Source: Triticum aestivum (lineage: Eukaryota > Streptophyta > Magnoliopsida > Poales > Poaceae). From it: 64,000 nt of DNA. This document shows positions 19,576 to 32,742 of the stretch, one piece after another. The stretch is from positions 703,463,622 to 703,527,621 of the forward strand of contig NC_057810.1 in NCBI RefSeq assembly GCF_018294505.1. The letters are read 5' to 3'. Within the stretch, counting starts at the first letter, position 1. Each line of letters begins with the position of its first letter. Both the position numbers and the translations under genes were made by a program. The notes below the pieces were generated by a model. The model ran no database searches. It worked only from the letters and a program-made list of their open reading frames with translations, and had not been told where the DNA came from.

Positions 19576-22368
19576 CTACTGAACCATTGGATGAGGTTGT
19601 TGAACATGGAAAGTGTAGAGACATTGAATCCTTTCGGCAACCTCACCTGAAACAAAGAATAGGTATTTTTATAGAGTTCGCAGCACTGGATGGTTTTTCC
19701 ATTTGAAATTTGAGAAATGGAGTAGTTACAACTATGAAACTACTTACAGCTATCATGTTGCTCTATTCCATCTCTTCTGCAATTACATTTCCTGAAATTG
19801 AAGCAGTGAAATTTCATGATGAGAACTGGTACAAAAACTTTGAAATTTAACCTATAGTAAATACTTGGCTATTGATAATACCGTTCTGTGGAAACAGCTT
19901 CATCAAATTGCTTGTCTATTTCTGCAAGGTATATTTCAAACAAGGTCGACCTACAGGATCCAATGCATATATTAAACTTTTAAAATGATCATATAAATCA
20001 GCAGGGACACATTTTAGGGTAAAGAGCAAACAGCTTACCGTGGCGGAATTGCTGCCGCAGTAAGAACCGGATGTAGAAGCCATAATACATGCGGTTTACT
20101 TTCTAATGACTGCCTTGTATACTCAAGAATGTCATTTTCCTGTTGGAGTTGAGATGCTTGGTTAAAGAGATCACATTATGTTTTTCCTCAACCACACATC
20201 AAAATATGGGTATTTCGTACTAGAAGGACCACACCAAGAAGGCGCAAAAACAGATAACATCATTTCAAGATGGTATACTATCAGCTTTGACAAATTGAAA
20301 GGTTTTAGGGCAAAGGGAAGATGATAACAACAAAGGCAACAAAGAAATTTAGATTTCGATAATATTATGTCCATGTCACATATTTTACTTCCTGAGAAAC
20401 CTGTGAAAGGCATGCTCCTTATAAATTACCAATAAAGGCAGCAGGCATCCCATTGCTCAAAAAAAATTCAGCTCTCGTCAATGAATGGTTGATGTCAAAT
20501 TCTTGTCAGCTGCCAAAGCATGGTTCAGTAACTGTACTCTGGATGTGATTTCATCTAGTTATTAGTGTTCCATCCAGATTTTTAGTACCACAGCACCAGG
20601 GAGTCAGAGAAGTACATTAGATAGTTGACACAATGGTGCTTAACATTGCTGGGCCATGAGGAGTAACTTTTTTGAACGTCTTCCTAAATGTGCATAGCTG
20701 CCCACTTGGTTTACAGGGGTAGGATTCCTTCATTTAAAAATGATTTCACCAAAACTGATGTTTGCAAGAAAATGAAACTTGGCAAAAGCAAGCTGCAAAT
20801 AAGACATAAGATAAAGATACAAAAAACCTTCAAATTAAGAATCTTGTCTGGGCATTCACCCCGATAAGTTCCCTGAAGCAACTGGTGCAGATCAGCATAC
20901 TGCTTGGATATAGGAAGGGAACTAAAAGCATGCGACACGAAGCTCTCTATCAATGGGTCCCATCGCCTTGAAATCAAACCCAGCAAGCATATCTCCTGTA
21001 AAGACAATGCATATATATATATATATATATATTAATGTTATTATAATGCAGAGAATGAGTATACAACAGTGTAGATGATTAAAGGCTGTGCCACGAATAG
21101 ATACCATGACTTCAACGAGGCCACTCTGACAAGAATCTACAGAAACTTTTAATGGTTCAAACACCTTCATCCACTGCTCCTTGGGAGCACTAAAGATAAA
21201 ACTAGATCCAGACACAATCCGAACAGTGCGTTCATCAAGTAAGTATGACAAACATCGTCCTCTCCACTGTTTCCACAGAAGAAACTGGTCGATGATTTGT
21301 GATTTTCTGCATCGGAAAGTTTATAATGAGTTCAAACCATAGCATGCTACCATGAAAAACAAAGGACACACCACAGAAGCTTGAGAGTGTTTAAGGGCTC
21401 ATGTACCTAGAGATCACTGGGCTGCCTGGATCACTGAAGCTGTTCTTCTTCACGCTGTCCAGAAGTGTGCGCAGTCCTCTCTCAGCCAGAGAAATACATG
21501 ATGCTGAATCCAACCGTTCCAGAAGCTCGTTAACCAGAATCCGTGAATGACCCGTGGTGGGAGCTCCTACTTCACCGCCGCTCTTGGTCCGCGGCAAACC
21601 AGACAAATCCATATTCAAGATCGACTTCACATAATCTTGGCACGCATCGCGCCCACCGCTAGCACCAATGCCGTCGATGTCCATCCCCACGACCGCCTCG
21701 AGAACAGCCCGGATGTTCTCCACGCTCGTCGTTTCGGCTTTCAGAAAATGCTTTATGACCAGCTCTGTGGCCGCCGAGAGCGTCTCCGATCGCATGTCGA
21801 CAAGGCCCTGCGCGGCACCAAGCAGAGCATCAGCACCCGCATAATCATAACAAACATTTCATAAGGGAAACAGTTCATCGAAATCACCTTGGGGAAACCC
21901 GGGCTTGAGGCGAGCTCGGCGAGCGCCGCGTCGAACTCCCTCGCGGATTCCTCGTACTGCCCGGAGTCACGCAGGTTCCTGAAGACCTGAACACGACAAT
22001 GCAGGAACAAACTGGTCATGCCATGGCACACTCAGATACAGCATTCAGCACACAAATCCTGCGGGTGGCCTATGCGGCACATCAAAGAAACGAAACAGCG
22101 CGCGACGAGCCAGCGCCATGGCGTCGTGTAGGGGCGGGAGGAGGCGAAACCGAAACCTAGCGCGGCCGCGCGAGCGGGGGAGGGAGGGGGAGATCGCGGG
22201 GCGTGGTACTACCTCCTCGAAGAAGAGCGCCCAGCGGAGGGCCTTCTGGACGTCGGCGGGGCGCCAGGCGGCGGCGGCGCCGGAGGAGGCGCGGCCGCCG
22301 GCGAGGACGAGGATGTCGACGAAGCCCGGCACCAGGGCGAGCACCTCCTCCATCTCCATGGCCGCCAT
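19576..22368 (-). CDS. FANCF: Fanconi anaemia group F (FANCF) homologue, 436 aa, 9 exons
   Basis: Minus-strand exons 22368-22213, 21986-21888, 21807-21407, 21306-21105, 20995-20828, 20139-20039, 19950-19882, 19791-19748 and 19646-19576 give an uninterrupted 436-aa frame with GT-AG introns. The N-terminus (about residues 7-55: VLALVPGFVDILVL, then WRPADVQKALRWALFFEEVF) has the order and key residues of human FANCF (an N-terminal helix, then WDPATVRRALQWARYL). The exon-5 segment with SRRWDPLIESF and later ADLHQLLQG resembles the FANCF C-terminal helical repeats that contain DWGQRLHYDL and WEELHNRFQSLC. Known: FANCF is an adaptor of the Fanconi core complex acting in interstrand crosslink repair; in plants, FA proteins also limit meiotic crossovers. 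The first of two nearby ATGs (22368) was chosen; ATG at 22356 is an alternative. Identification is from remembered family sequence, not a search. Confidence 0.78.
21008..21032. repeat. (AT)n microsatellite in FANCF intron 4
   Basis: About 12 AT units between exons 4 and 5 of FANCF. It does not touch splice sites. Confidence 0.9.
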
Positions 22369-22688
22369 TCCCTCCTCCCACTCAGACCCCTCCTCGCAAT
22401 TACCGGCTTCCTCAGGGACGGATCGGCAAGAAAACGCCCCCAAACCCGAAGCCCTAATTTCTTCCACGCCCTCTTTTCATCCACCACCCTACACCACGCC
22501 GTATTTACCATTTCATCGCTTACCGAGCCCCTGCCCGAGGGCGCGGGTGAAGTTAGGGATGAGATACAGGGGCGTGGGTGCATAACGGCCGCGAAGCCCT
22601 AGGCGCGGCCGCTATATAAGCGGGCGGATCGCCTCCCATCCTCCCCTCTCCGCCGCCGCCGCCGGGTACCGCCCCCTCTTCTTCCAAG
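22369..22688. promoter_or_regulatory. Bidirectional promoter between FANCF and RPL23
   Basis: There are 320 bp between the two start codons. It is GC-rich near both genes. It contains two AGCCCTA-type telo-box-like motifs (about 22449 and 22594), often seen in plant ribosomal protein promoters, and a TATATAA at 22613-22619 oriented for RPL23. No TATA box is evident on the FANCF side, which fits a dispersed start for a repair gene. Confidence 0.65.
22613..22619 (+). promoter_or_regulatory. TATA box of RPL23
   Basis: GCTATATAAGC sits about 70 bp before the ATG at 22689, followed by a pyrimidine-rich leader (CTCCCATCCTCCCCTCTCC). That is typical of 5'-TOP-like ribosomal protein transcripts. Confidence 0.7.
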
Positions 22689-24673
<1,985 letters not shown>

Positions 24674-26134
24674 TCTGATCGCCGGAGCAGCTAGATGATC
24701 AAGGCTTTGATAGCATGTCCCTCTTTTATTCTAGTTTACTTGTGGCCCTTGAGGATGAGTTTCCTGGATTATGTAATGCTGCTGGATTATGGTCTGTTAG
24801 CTTTCTTAAGATTTTGCACTGTGGTTTGGCTACTGAGATTTGGTGAGTTTGATGAACCTGAAAGAGCTTTTGGTCCTATTTATCTCTGTTGTGGCCACTA
24901 TTCACCTGAGAGGTCTGGCTTGGATGTTGCTTTAGTCTGTTGCTAAGTGTGCTAGCTTGTGATGAACGGTTGCATGTTTGCCATTTTTTTCTCAGCATTG
25001 CTGAGAGGCCAAACTGAGCTGCAAATATGCAGTTGCCTTAACAAAAAACCTACAGGTCTGGAGAATGTTTGGTCCTTCTGCTTTTTCTTGAATAATTTGA
25101 TGAATTTTTGTTATTTTACCGTGGCTTGAGGAAACAAGTTCGTTGGTGAATGTAGCAAGGTGTGTCTCATCTGTTCAAAATGCAGAAACTATTTTTTGGG
25201 CGTAAATGGTACTTTGCTTTTCTAGGCCAAGTTGGGAGCCCAAGAACATGTCAGGGAGGCATCATGAAATCGTGCTCTGTATCCCAAAAATCCATGACAT
25301 ACATGGAAGGCACAAACAGCAACTATGAGAGCATTTATGTTTGCAAATTTAGCGGCGAGCAGACCATTTTAACTGCAAATTTATCTTCAAAGGGCAAACA
25401 GCAAATAAAGAAGCAGATAGTTTAGCGAGTCGGCATGTCTTGAATCCGGGCACATCTGAACTCACTTTTCAAAAAATGTATTCTAAAGGCGTTTTGAAAT
25501 GTCAAAAAAATTAAAACAAATTTCCGTGCATACATGTTTGAGATGTCCGCATGCACCTTTTCCCAGTTTTTTTTGGCATTTTGAAATGTGTTTTCCAAGG
25601 TGTGTTAATATCTAGTTGGGTTCATCCATGCACTTCTAATAGTTTAGCTAAGTTTTTTAATTCTCTGGATAAGGGGCGCGTGTCATTGTTTGTGTGGAAA
25701 TGAAATGCATTTTGCAATCAAGCGTACGAATTGTTCTCCAACATTATTTAGAGTTAATTGGTTACCTCCCTCTTGTTCGTTCTACACTAGATCCCCCCCT
25801 TCAGTCTTCCTTCTGGCTCTGCTTCTTTTACATGAAACCTCTCTGATCTCTCCGGCCCAGCTGAACACTCTTATGGCAATAGTCTCTGTCCAAAGTTTCA
25901 TGTTCCCCGATCACATTACATGAGTATATAGTTTTTAAAAGAGCAAGGAACGCAGATGATCAAGTTCCGAGAGCAAACTTCCAAGCCTAAGATACGCTAT
26001 GATCCTCCCATGTGTCACGAACGATGCCACTCACCTAATGCATGTGACAGTACATGTTTGGTTTCAACCCCACGATCCTTATAGTATCGCACTTCAAGTG
26101 CCATTTGATCAATATACATGTTTGGTTTCAACCC
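24674..26134 (+). other. RPL23 3' UTR and downstream spacer
   Basis: 3' UTR, then AT-rich DNA. From about 25440 to 25620 lies sequence with TTTTGAAATGTCAAAAAAATT and a similar TTTGGCATTTTGAAATGTG phrase, reminiscent of a degenerate grass repeat that I cannot name. CATGTTTGGTTTCAACCC occurs at about 26054-26071 and again right at the gap edge (26117-26134), about 63 bp apart. This hints at a tandem repeat collapsed or lost in the gap. Confidence 0.4.
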
Positions 26135-26417
26135 NNNNNNNNNNNNNNNNNNNNNNNNNNNNNNNNNNNNNNNNNNNNNNNNNNNNNNNNNNNNNNNNNN
26201 NNNNNNNNNNNNNNNNNNNNNNNNNNNNNNNNNNNNNNNNNNNNNNNNNNNNNNNNNNNNNNNNNNNNNNNNNNNNNNNNNNNNNNNNNNNNNNNNNNNN
26301 NNNNNNNNNNNNNNNNNNNNNNNNNNNNNNNNNNNNNNNNNNNNNNNNNNNNNNNNNNNNNNNNNNNNNNNNNNNNNNNNNNNNNNNNNNNNNNNNNNNN
26401 NNNNNNNNNNNNNNNNN
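26135..26417. other. Assembly gap, 283 N
   Basis: Run of N. The left edge ends in a repeated phrase (see 26054-26134). Any open frame drawn through it is meaningless. Confidence 1.
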
Positions 26418-26639
26418 CAAAAGAGCTAAGAGCTATACCAACAATTTTCATATCCTCTCGGCTAAGAGCAACTCCAACAGTTCTGTATCACTAAAGAAAA
26501 ACGCTCGACTAAGAGCAACTATTCTTCAAAAAACTTAGCTCATGTGTTTGGGAAATAAAAAGCACTATCACTCCAACTCAGAGCAACTCGATCAGCTCCT
26601 GTATCCAAAAAAACAGCTCTTGTATCCCAAAAAACCTAC
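26418..26639. repeat. Short repeats of AGAGCAACT
   Basis: The phrase AGAGCAACT occurs at about 26465, 26511 and 26580 with nearby variants (CTCCAACAG, CTCGATCAG). It looks like remains of a small DNA transposon or a decayed tandem array at the gap edge. No genes. Confidence 0.4.
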
Positions 26640-27449
26640 TTGACACATGCTCCAGAAGTCCCTTCTTGGAAATTGATGTCAAAGGGGGGGAGAGAGCACA
26701 TCAAAGCTTATCACATAAGAGAGAATGCACTCCTAAAGCTTCTCCTAATGCTTACATTCTTAAGAGGAAAGTTGTCTCGTGTCTTCAAGAGGGGAAAGAC
26801 ATGATAGCATGATAATATATGGTATAATTCTATCTTGCTCTGGTTATTTTCTTTCCCCATCTTCTCTCATTATCTATGTCAGATTCAGGGGGAGAGAGCT
26901 CAGTCCTAAGGAAAGAAAATCTTTGGAATTCATTGCATATCTTTATTCTTGAGGACATGTCTATAACTAAATAGAGTACCTAGTACTCACTCTCAACATG
27001 TCATCCCAAATCTTGGTATTCTTGTGATCTCCTGTCCTTGCTCTGTCTAGTAGATGTTCTTGTGTTATCTAACCTTGTTTACCCAGGTACATCTCCTTCA
27101 AAGCTAGTTCAAGACCACAAGGTAAGTATATGCATCACACTCATGTGCATGAAGACCTCTTGCTGTGGTACATATTGTTTGCAAGAAAAATTCATGAACT
27201 TGAAAGGTATATTTCCAGCATCCATATCATTTGCTCTGATGCATATAGCCAAGAAACATGTAACTCATTGCTTGCTCTATCATGTTTATGCATTCTCATA
27301 TTCTTATGATCCATCATCACATGATTGCATACATGCAGGGGGAGCTAATGCATGTTGCATGTATTGCCAAAGCTTTACTTACTATTTCCTTATATCTTTA
27401 TCTAAAAGCTTTGATGTATGTTGTCATCAATTACCAAAAAGGGGGAGAT
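26640..27449 (+). mobile_element. 3' internal region of a Ty1/copia element ending in a polypurine tract
   Basis: Non-coding sequence of the type found between pol and the 3' LTR of Triticeae copia elements, with several G-rich runs (for example GGGGGGAGAGAG and GGGGGAGAGAG). It ends in AAAAAGGGGGAGAT at about 27436-27449, which is the polypurine tract placed immediately before the LTR start TGAAAGC. It precedes the only LTR of this family in the window. Confidence 0.65.
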
Positions 27450-27877
27450 TGAAAGCACAAGTGCTTCCTGGGTGATTTTGGTAATTAATGTCAACATATG
27501 TCTTGTTGGACTAATGTTTCTATCTAGTATATTTCAGATAAGTTCAACATTAGAGTGGCATGGACATGGACAAGAAGATGTGGAAACCCTTCAAGATGCT
27601 AAGGGCAAACATTGGCAAAAGCTCAAGACTCTGCATTTTCACTTTTAGTGATCCAAGATCACATTGAGTCCATAGGAAAGCCAATACTATTAAAAGTGGA
27701 TGAGGTGTTGCTTAATGGCTTGCTTGCTCAAAGTGCTTAGTGACATGCTCCAAAGCCCTCAACCACTTTCTCATATCCACATATGTCCTAAACCTAAAAG
27801 TCAAACTCGGGCCCACTGATTTGATATATCTGGCACCACCGAGTTCATCTTATACAGCCACTGCCAAACCCTAATTA

Positions 27878-28172
27878 GTTCGGTCTCACCGAGATGGGCT
27901 TGCAAATTCTCTGTGACCTATTGCAACAATTTCGGTCTCACCTAGTTTGTTCAGTCGGTCCCACCGAGTTTGCTTGACCAATACTTAGTTTGCTTATTAC
28001 CAAAATCGGTCCCACCGAGTTTGTGTAATCGGTCAAACCGAGTTGAGGTTTTACCCTAACCCCTGCACATTGGTCCCACCGAGTTGACCTTGTCGGTCCC
28101 ACCGAAAACTTTAACGTTCGCATTTTGACCAGAATCGGTCTGACTGAGTTTTACCATTCGGTCCCACCGAGT
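27878..28172 (+). repeat. Cluster of palindromic TCGGTCCCACCGAG-type motifs in the copia LTR
   Basis: Nine occurrences at irregular spacing. Examples are TCGGTCTCACCGAG near 27880, TCGGTCCCACCGAG near 27956, 28005 and 28158, and TCGGTCAAACCGAG near 28029. They lie just upstream of the LTR TATA box. Each is an imperfect dyad (TCGGT...ACCGA), so they could bind a dimeric protein or form small hairpins. Spacing is irregular, which excludes a CRISPR-like or simple tandem array. Confidence 0.8.
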
Positions 28173-28212
28173 TTGGAAATCTGTGTGTAACGGCTAGATT
28201 TTGTGTGGAGGC

Positions 28213-28220
28213 TATATATA
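28213..28220 (+). promoter_or_regulatory. TATA box of the copia LTR
   Basis: GGCTATATATACCCC lies in the middle of the LTR, directly after the palindrome cluster, so it marks the U3/R side of the LTR promoter. Confidence 0.65.
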
Positions 28221-29033
28221 CCCCTCCACCCATTCTTCATTCGTGAGGAGAGCCATCAGAACGTGCCTACACTTCCAGCATTCATTTTCTGAGATAGAAC
28301 CACCTACTCATGTGTTGAGACCAAGATATTCCATTCCAACCATAAGTATCTTGATCTCTAGCCTTTCCCAAGTTGCTTTCCACTCAAATCATCTTTTCAC
28401 CATAGCCAAATCTGTGAGAGAGAGAGTTCAGTGTTGGGGAGACTATCATTTGAAGCACAAGAGCAAGGAGTTCATCATCAACACATCATCTATTACCTTT
28501 TGGAGAGTGGTGTCTCCTAAATTGGTTAGGTGTCACTTGGGAGCCTCCGTCAAGATTGTGGAGTTGAACCAAGGAGTTTGTAAGGGCAAGGAGATCGCCT
28601 ACTTCATGAAGATCTACCCTAGTGAGGCAAGTCCTTCGTGGGCAATGGCCATGGTGGGATAGACAAGGTTGCTTCTTCGTGTACCCTTCATGGGTGGAGC
28701 CCTCCGTGGACTCACGCAACCGTTACCCTTCGTGGGTTGAAGTCTCCACCAACGTGGATGTACGATAGCACCACTTATTGGAACCACGTCAAAAATATTC
28801 ATGTCTCCAATTGCGTTTGCACACTCCAATCCCATCCCTTTACTTTATTGCAAGTTGCATGTTTTACTTTCCGCTGCTCATATACTCTTTGCATGCTTGC
28901 TTGAATTGTATTGTGAATGTTTGATATTGTGCTAGTTTCCAACCTCAACTTGAAAAACTTAAAAACTGCCACCTTTATTTGTTGAGAGTCTAATCACCCC
29001 CCCCCCTCTAGACACCTCTTCTCGATCCTTTCA

Positions 29034-29047
29034 ATTGGTATTAGAGC
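29034..29047 (+). other. Primer binding site of the copia element (tRNA-iMet type, degraded)
   Basis: ATTGGTATTAGAGC follows the LTR end directly. The usual copia site is TGGTATCAGAGC, complementary to initiator tRNA-Met, so one base is changed here (C to T). This fixes the element's plus orientation. Confidence 0.8.
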
Positions 29048-29088
29048 TTTGGTCTCCATTGCTTTGGTTTAATCACCATTGGAGGAAC

Positions 29089-31329
29089 ATGGATGAGTCT
29101 ACGTTGGGGAGTCTTAGACGTAGAGTGCCTATGCTTGATGGAGAGTTCTTTAGTGAGTGGAAAAATGAGATGCTTGGATTTTTTTCATGAATATCATTGA
29201 ACAAGTACATTACTACTCCTTGTGAACCCCTTGTTGATCCCTTGCATCCTACCCATGATGAGTCTCTTGACACGATTCGCAATCTTAGAACTATCAGTCT
29301 TATCACTAGAGGTTTGCCTAGAAATTTGATTGGTCACTTGCCAACTCTTGATTGTGCGTATACTATATGGAGATTTCTTGAGGAACGATTTCCGGACTAC
29401 TCCTTGAAAAACTTAGATGAGATTCTTCATAAGTATATTGCTTTGAATAAGATGAATCCCAATGATCCTAAGTTTGGAGATTGTTTATTTGAGCTTCTAA
29501 TCTTATGCGTGCCAAAGGAGATGTTGAAATCATTAGCAATATTATTTCCGAAGCTATTAGAATTCATAGAGATGAACATTGTCAAAATCATATATCTAAT
29601 GAATCACTCTCTCTAGGAAATGATCACTTGCAAGATGATGTTGAACATGGATACTATGATGAGGATGATGATAATGACTTTGATCTTGAAGAGTCTATGA
29701 GACACTTTGGTCTTATGGCTAACCTTCGCGGCTACATGGCCAGAGGAAAGGAATGGGTCCTTGATAGTGGATGTACCGATCACATGACCGGAGACAAAGA
29801 TATGTTTTGTGAGCTTGTTGAAAATGACGGTTCTCGAAAGTATGTCAGTTTTTGTGATAACTCAAATGGTAAGGTGGTTGGCCTCGGTAAGGTGGCGATC
29901 TCACATGACAGCTCCATACAAAATGTTATGCTCGTTGAATCTCTTGGCTATAATTTACTTTTTGTATCTAGACTAGCTGACTTTGGTTTTAGTGTCCTAT
30001 TTGCTGAAGTAGATTGCCAAGTGTTTCGAAGAGATAATCATAAAATGGTCTTTACCGACATACGTAGAGGTGATCTATACATTGTTGATTTCACTAAAAA
30101 GGCTCAACCTAGAACTTGCTTAATTGCTAAATATTCCAAAGGCTGGTTGTGGCATAGACGGTTAGGTCATGTGGGCATGCGAAACCTTGACAAGCTTATT
30201 AAAGGTGATCATATCCTTGGTGTTAAAGATGTCATATTTGACAAGGATAGACTTTGCAGCGCTAGCAGGAAAACAGGTTGGAGGAAGCCACCCCGTGAAG
30301 AACATCATGACCACGAGGAGACCGCTCGAGCTACTTCACATGGATCTTTTCGGTCCCAACGCCTACAAGATTCTCGGTGGTAACTCATTTGGGCTAGTCA
30401 TTGTTGATGATTTTTCAAGGTTTACATGGGTGTTATTTCTTGATGATAAGACGCAGGTCCAAAAGATCTTCAAAAACTTCGCTAGGAAGGCCCAAAATCA
30501 ATTTGAAGTGAAGATCAAGAAGGTTCGCAGCGACAACGAAATGGAGTTCAAGAACGCCAATGTGGACACCTTTCTTGACGAAGAAGGCATTTCATATGAG
30601 TCCTCAGATACGTACACACCTCAACAAAATGGAGTTGTTGAGAGGAAGAACCGGACACTCATCTAAATGGCAAGAATGATGCTTGATGAGTACAAGACGC
30701 CAAAACACTTTTAGGCGGAAGCGATTGAGACAGCTTGTCATGCAACGAATCATCTATATCTTCACAAGCTACTCGGCAAGACGGCATACGAGCTTCTCAT
30801 CGGTAACAGACCCCAAGTTGGATACTTTCGGGTATTCGGCTCAAAGTGTTACATTCTTGATAAGTATCGTCGTTCAAAATTTGCTCCTAAGTCTCATGAA
30901 GGTTTCCTACTCGATTATGGCTCAAACTCTCACACTTACCGTGTCTACAACAATTTCACCCGAAAGGTTGAAGAGACGGTAGATGTGAAGTTTAATGAAT
31001 CTAACGGCTCGCAAGTAGAGCAATTTCCAATTGATGTAGGTGACAAAGATCCTTCATAAGCAATCCAAGACTTGTCTATCGGCAAGATTAGCCTAACGGA
31101 GGTGAAGGAGAGTACCTTGTCCGTCCAAGTGGAGGCCTCAACTTCACGTCTAAGTGAACCACAAGTTGACTTGGAGGCATCCACGAGTGAGACACATCAA
31201 GACGATGAAAACGAGGATGTACAACAAGATGAACCTCGACGACCTCCCTCTCCACCTCCACGGGAGAACAACAACGCCAACAACAACGAAGAAAGACAAG
31301 AAGAAGAACAAGACAATGAAGAGGATGTT
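29089..31329 (+). pseudogene. Copia gag-pol, left part (gag, protease, integrase), broken
   Basis: ATG at 29089 begins a gag with LGSLRRRVPMLDG. It shifts frame near 29190 and again near 29500, and no CCHC zinc knuckle is found, so gag is internally deleted. The protease motif DSGCTDHMTG is at about 29764-29793. A GAG-pre-integrase motif WLWHRRLGHVGMRNL follows, then a frameshift near 30260. The integrase core follows (Asp in LHMDLFGP, Asp in VRSDNEMEF, Glu in GVVERKNRT), then a stop at 30664-30666 and more stops at 30712 and 31057. At 31329 the coding region is interrupted by the gypsy element and resumes at 41010. Confidence 0.88.
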
Positions 31330-32742
31330 TGATAACCCACAAGTGTAGGGGATCGCAACAGCTTTCGAGGGTGAAGTACAACCCAAATTTATTGATTCAA
31401 CACAAGGGGAGCCAAAGAATATTCTTGAGTATTAGCAGTTGAGTTGTCAATTTAACCACACCTGGATAACTTAGTATCTGCAGCAAAGTATTTAGTAGCA
31501 AGAGTGGTATGATAGTAATGGTAACAGTAGCAACAGAAAAGGTAAATGATTTTGGGATTTTGTAGTAGTTGTAACAGTAGCAACGGAAAAGTAAATAAAC
31601 GAAGAACAATATGTGAAAAGCTCGTAGGCAATGGATCAGTGATGGATAATTATGCCGGATGTGATTCCTCATGCAATAGTTATAACATAGGGTGATATAG
31701 AACTAGCTCCAATTCATCAATGTAATGTAGGCATGTATTCCGTAAATAGTCACACGTGCTTATGGAAAAGAACTTGCATAACATCTTTTGTCCTACCCTC
31801 CCGTGGCAGCGGGATCCTAGTGGAAACTAAGGGATATTAAGGCCTCCTTTTAATAGAGAACCGGACCAAAGCATTAACACATAGTGAATACATGAACTCC
31901 TCAAACTACGGTCATCACCGAGAAGTATCTCGATTATTGTCACTTCGGGGTTGTCGGATCATAACACATAATAGGTGACTATAGACTTGCAAGATAGGAT
32001 CAAGAACACACATATATTCATGAAAACATAATAGGTTCAGATTTGAAATCATGGCACTCGGGCCCTAGTGACAAGCATTAAGCATAGCAAAGTCATAGCA
32101 ACATCAATCTCAGAACATAGTGGACACTAGGGATTAAACCCTAACAAAACTAACTTGATTACATGGTAAATCTCATCCAACCCATCACCGTCCAGCAAGC
32201 CTACGATGGAATTACTCACGCATGGCGGTGAGCATCATGGAATTGGTGATGGAGGATGGTTGATGACGACGACGGCGACGAATCCCCCTCTCCGGAGCCC
32301 CGAACGGACTCCAGATCAGCCCTCCCGAGAGAGATTAGGGCTTGACGGCGGCTCCATGTCGTGAAACGCGATGAAACTTTCTCCTCGATTTTTTTCTCCC
32401 CGAGACGGTATATATGGAGTTGGAGTTGAGGTCGGAGGAGGTCCGGGGGGGGCCACGAGATAGGAGGGCGCGCCCCTAGGGGGGGCACCCCCCTGTCTCA
32501 TGGACAGCCCGTGGGCCCCCTGGCCTTGATTCTTTTGCCAAAAATTCTTATTAATTCTGAAAAGTGCCTCCGTGGATTTCCAGGACATTCCGAGAACTTT
32601 TCTTTTCTACACATAAAACAACATCATGGCAGTTCTGCTGAAAACAGTGTCAGTCCGCGTTAGTTTCATTCAAATCATGCAAGTTAGAGTCCAAAACAAG
32701 GGCAAAAGTGTTTGGAAAAGTAGATACGTTGGAGACGTATCA
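31330..32742 (-). repeat. 3' LTR of the Athila-type element (left copy)
   Basis: Begins TGATAACCCACAAGTG and ends GGAGACGTATCA. On the minus strand the polypurine tract AAGCTTGGGGGAG lies directly internal to it (32743-32757), confirming it as the 3' LTR. 1413 bp. Confidence 0.95.

Larger units (their letters stand above)
27450..29033 (+). mobile_element. Copia LTR, 1584 bp
   Basis: Starts TGAAAGCACAAG and ends GATCCTTTCA, with a 6-bp terminal inverted repeat TGAAAG/CTTTCA. A polypurine tract lies directly before it and a primer binding site directly after it, so both borders are firm. It contains a TATA box (TATATATA at 28213-28220) and nine copies of a short palindromic TCGGTCCCACCGA-like motif between 27878 and 28172. 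Only one LTR of this family is present, with internal sequence on both sides. Confidence 0.88.

Noticed and set aside
19576..22368. Meiotic protein MPS1/PRD2 or SNI1 as identity of the nine-exon gene
   Set aside because: Length is similar, but the N-terminal W-x-PADVxxALxWA pattern fits FANCF and not the remembered starts of those proteins.
26109..26538. Frames of X residues
   Set aside because: They cross the run of N and carry no information; the same applies to those over 49391-49640.
27878..28172. CRISPR-like or simple tandem array
   Set aside because: The motif is short, spacing is irregular, and it lies inside an LTR of a eukaryotic retrotransposon.
28201..28662. 153-codon plus-strand frame
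   Set aside because: Lies wholly inside the copia LTR, in transcribed but non-coding sequence.
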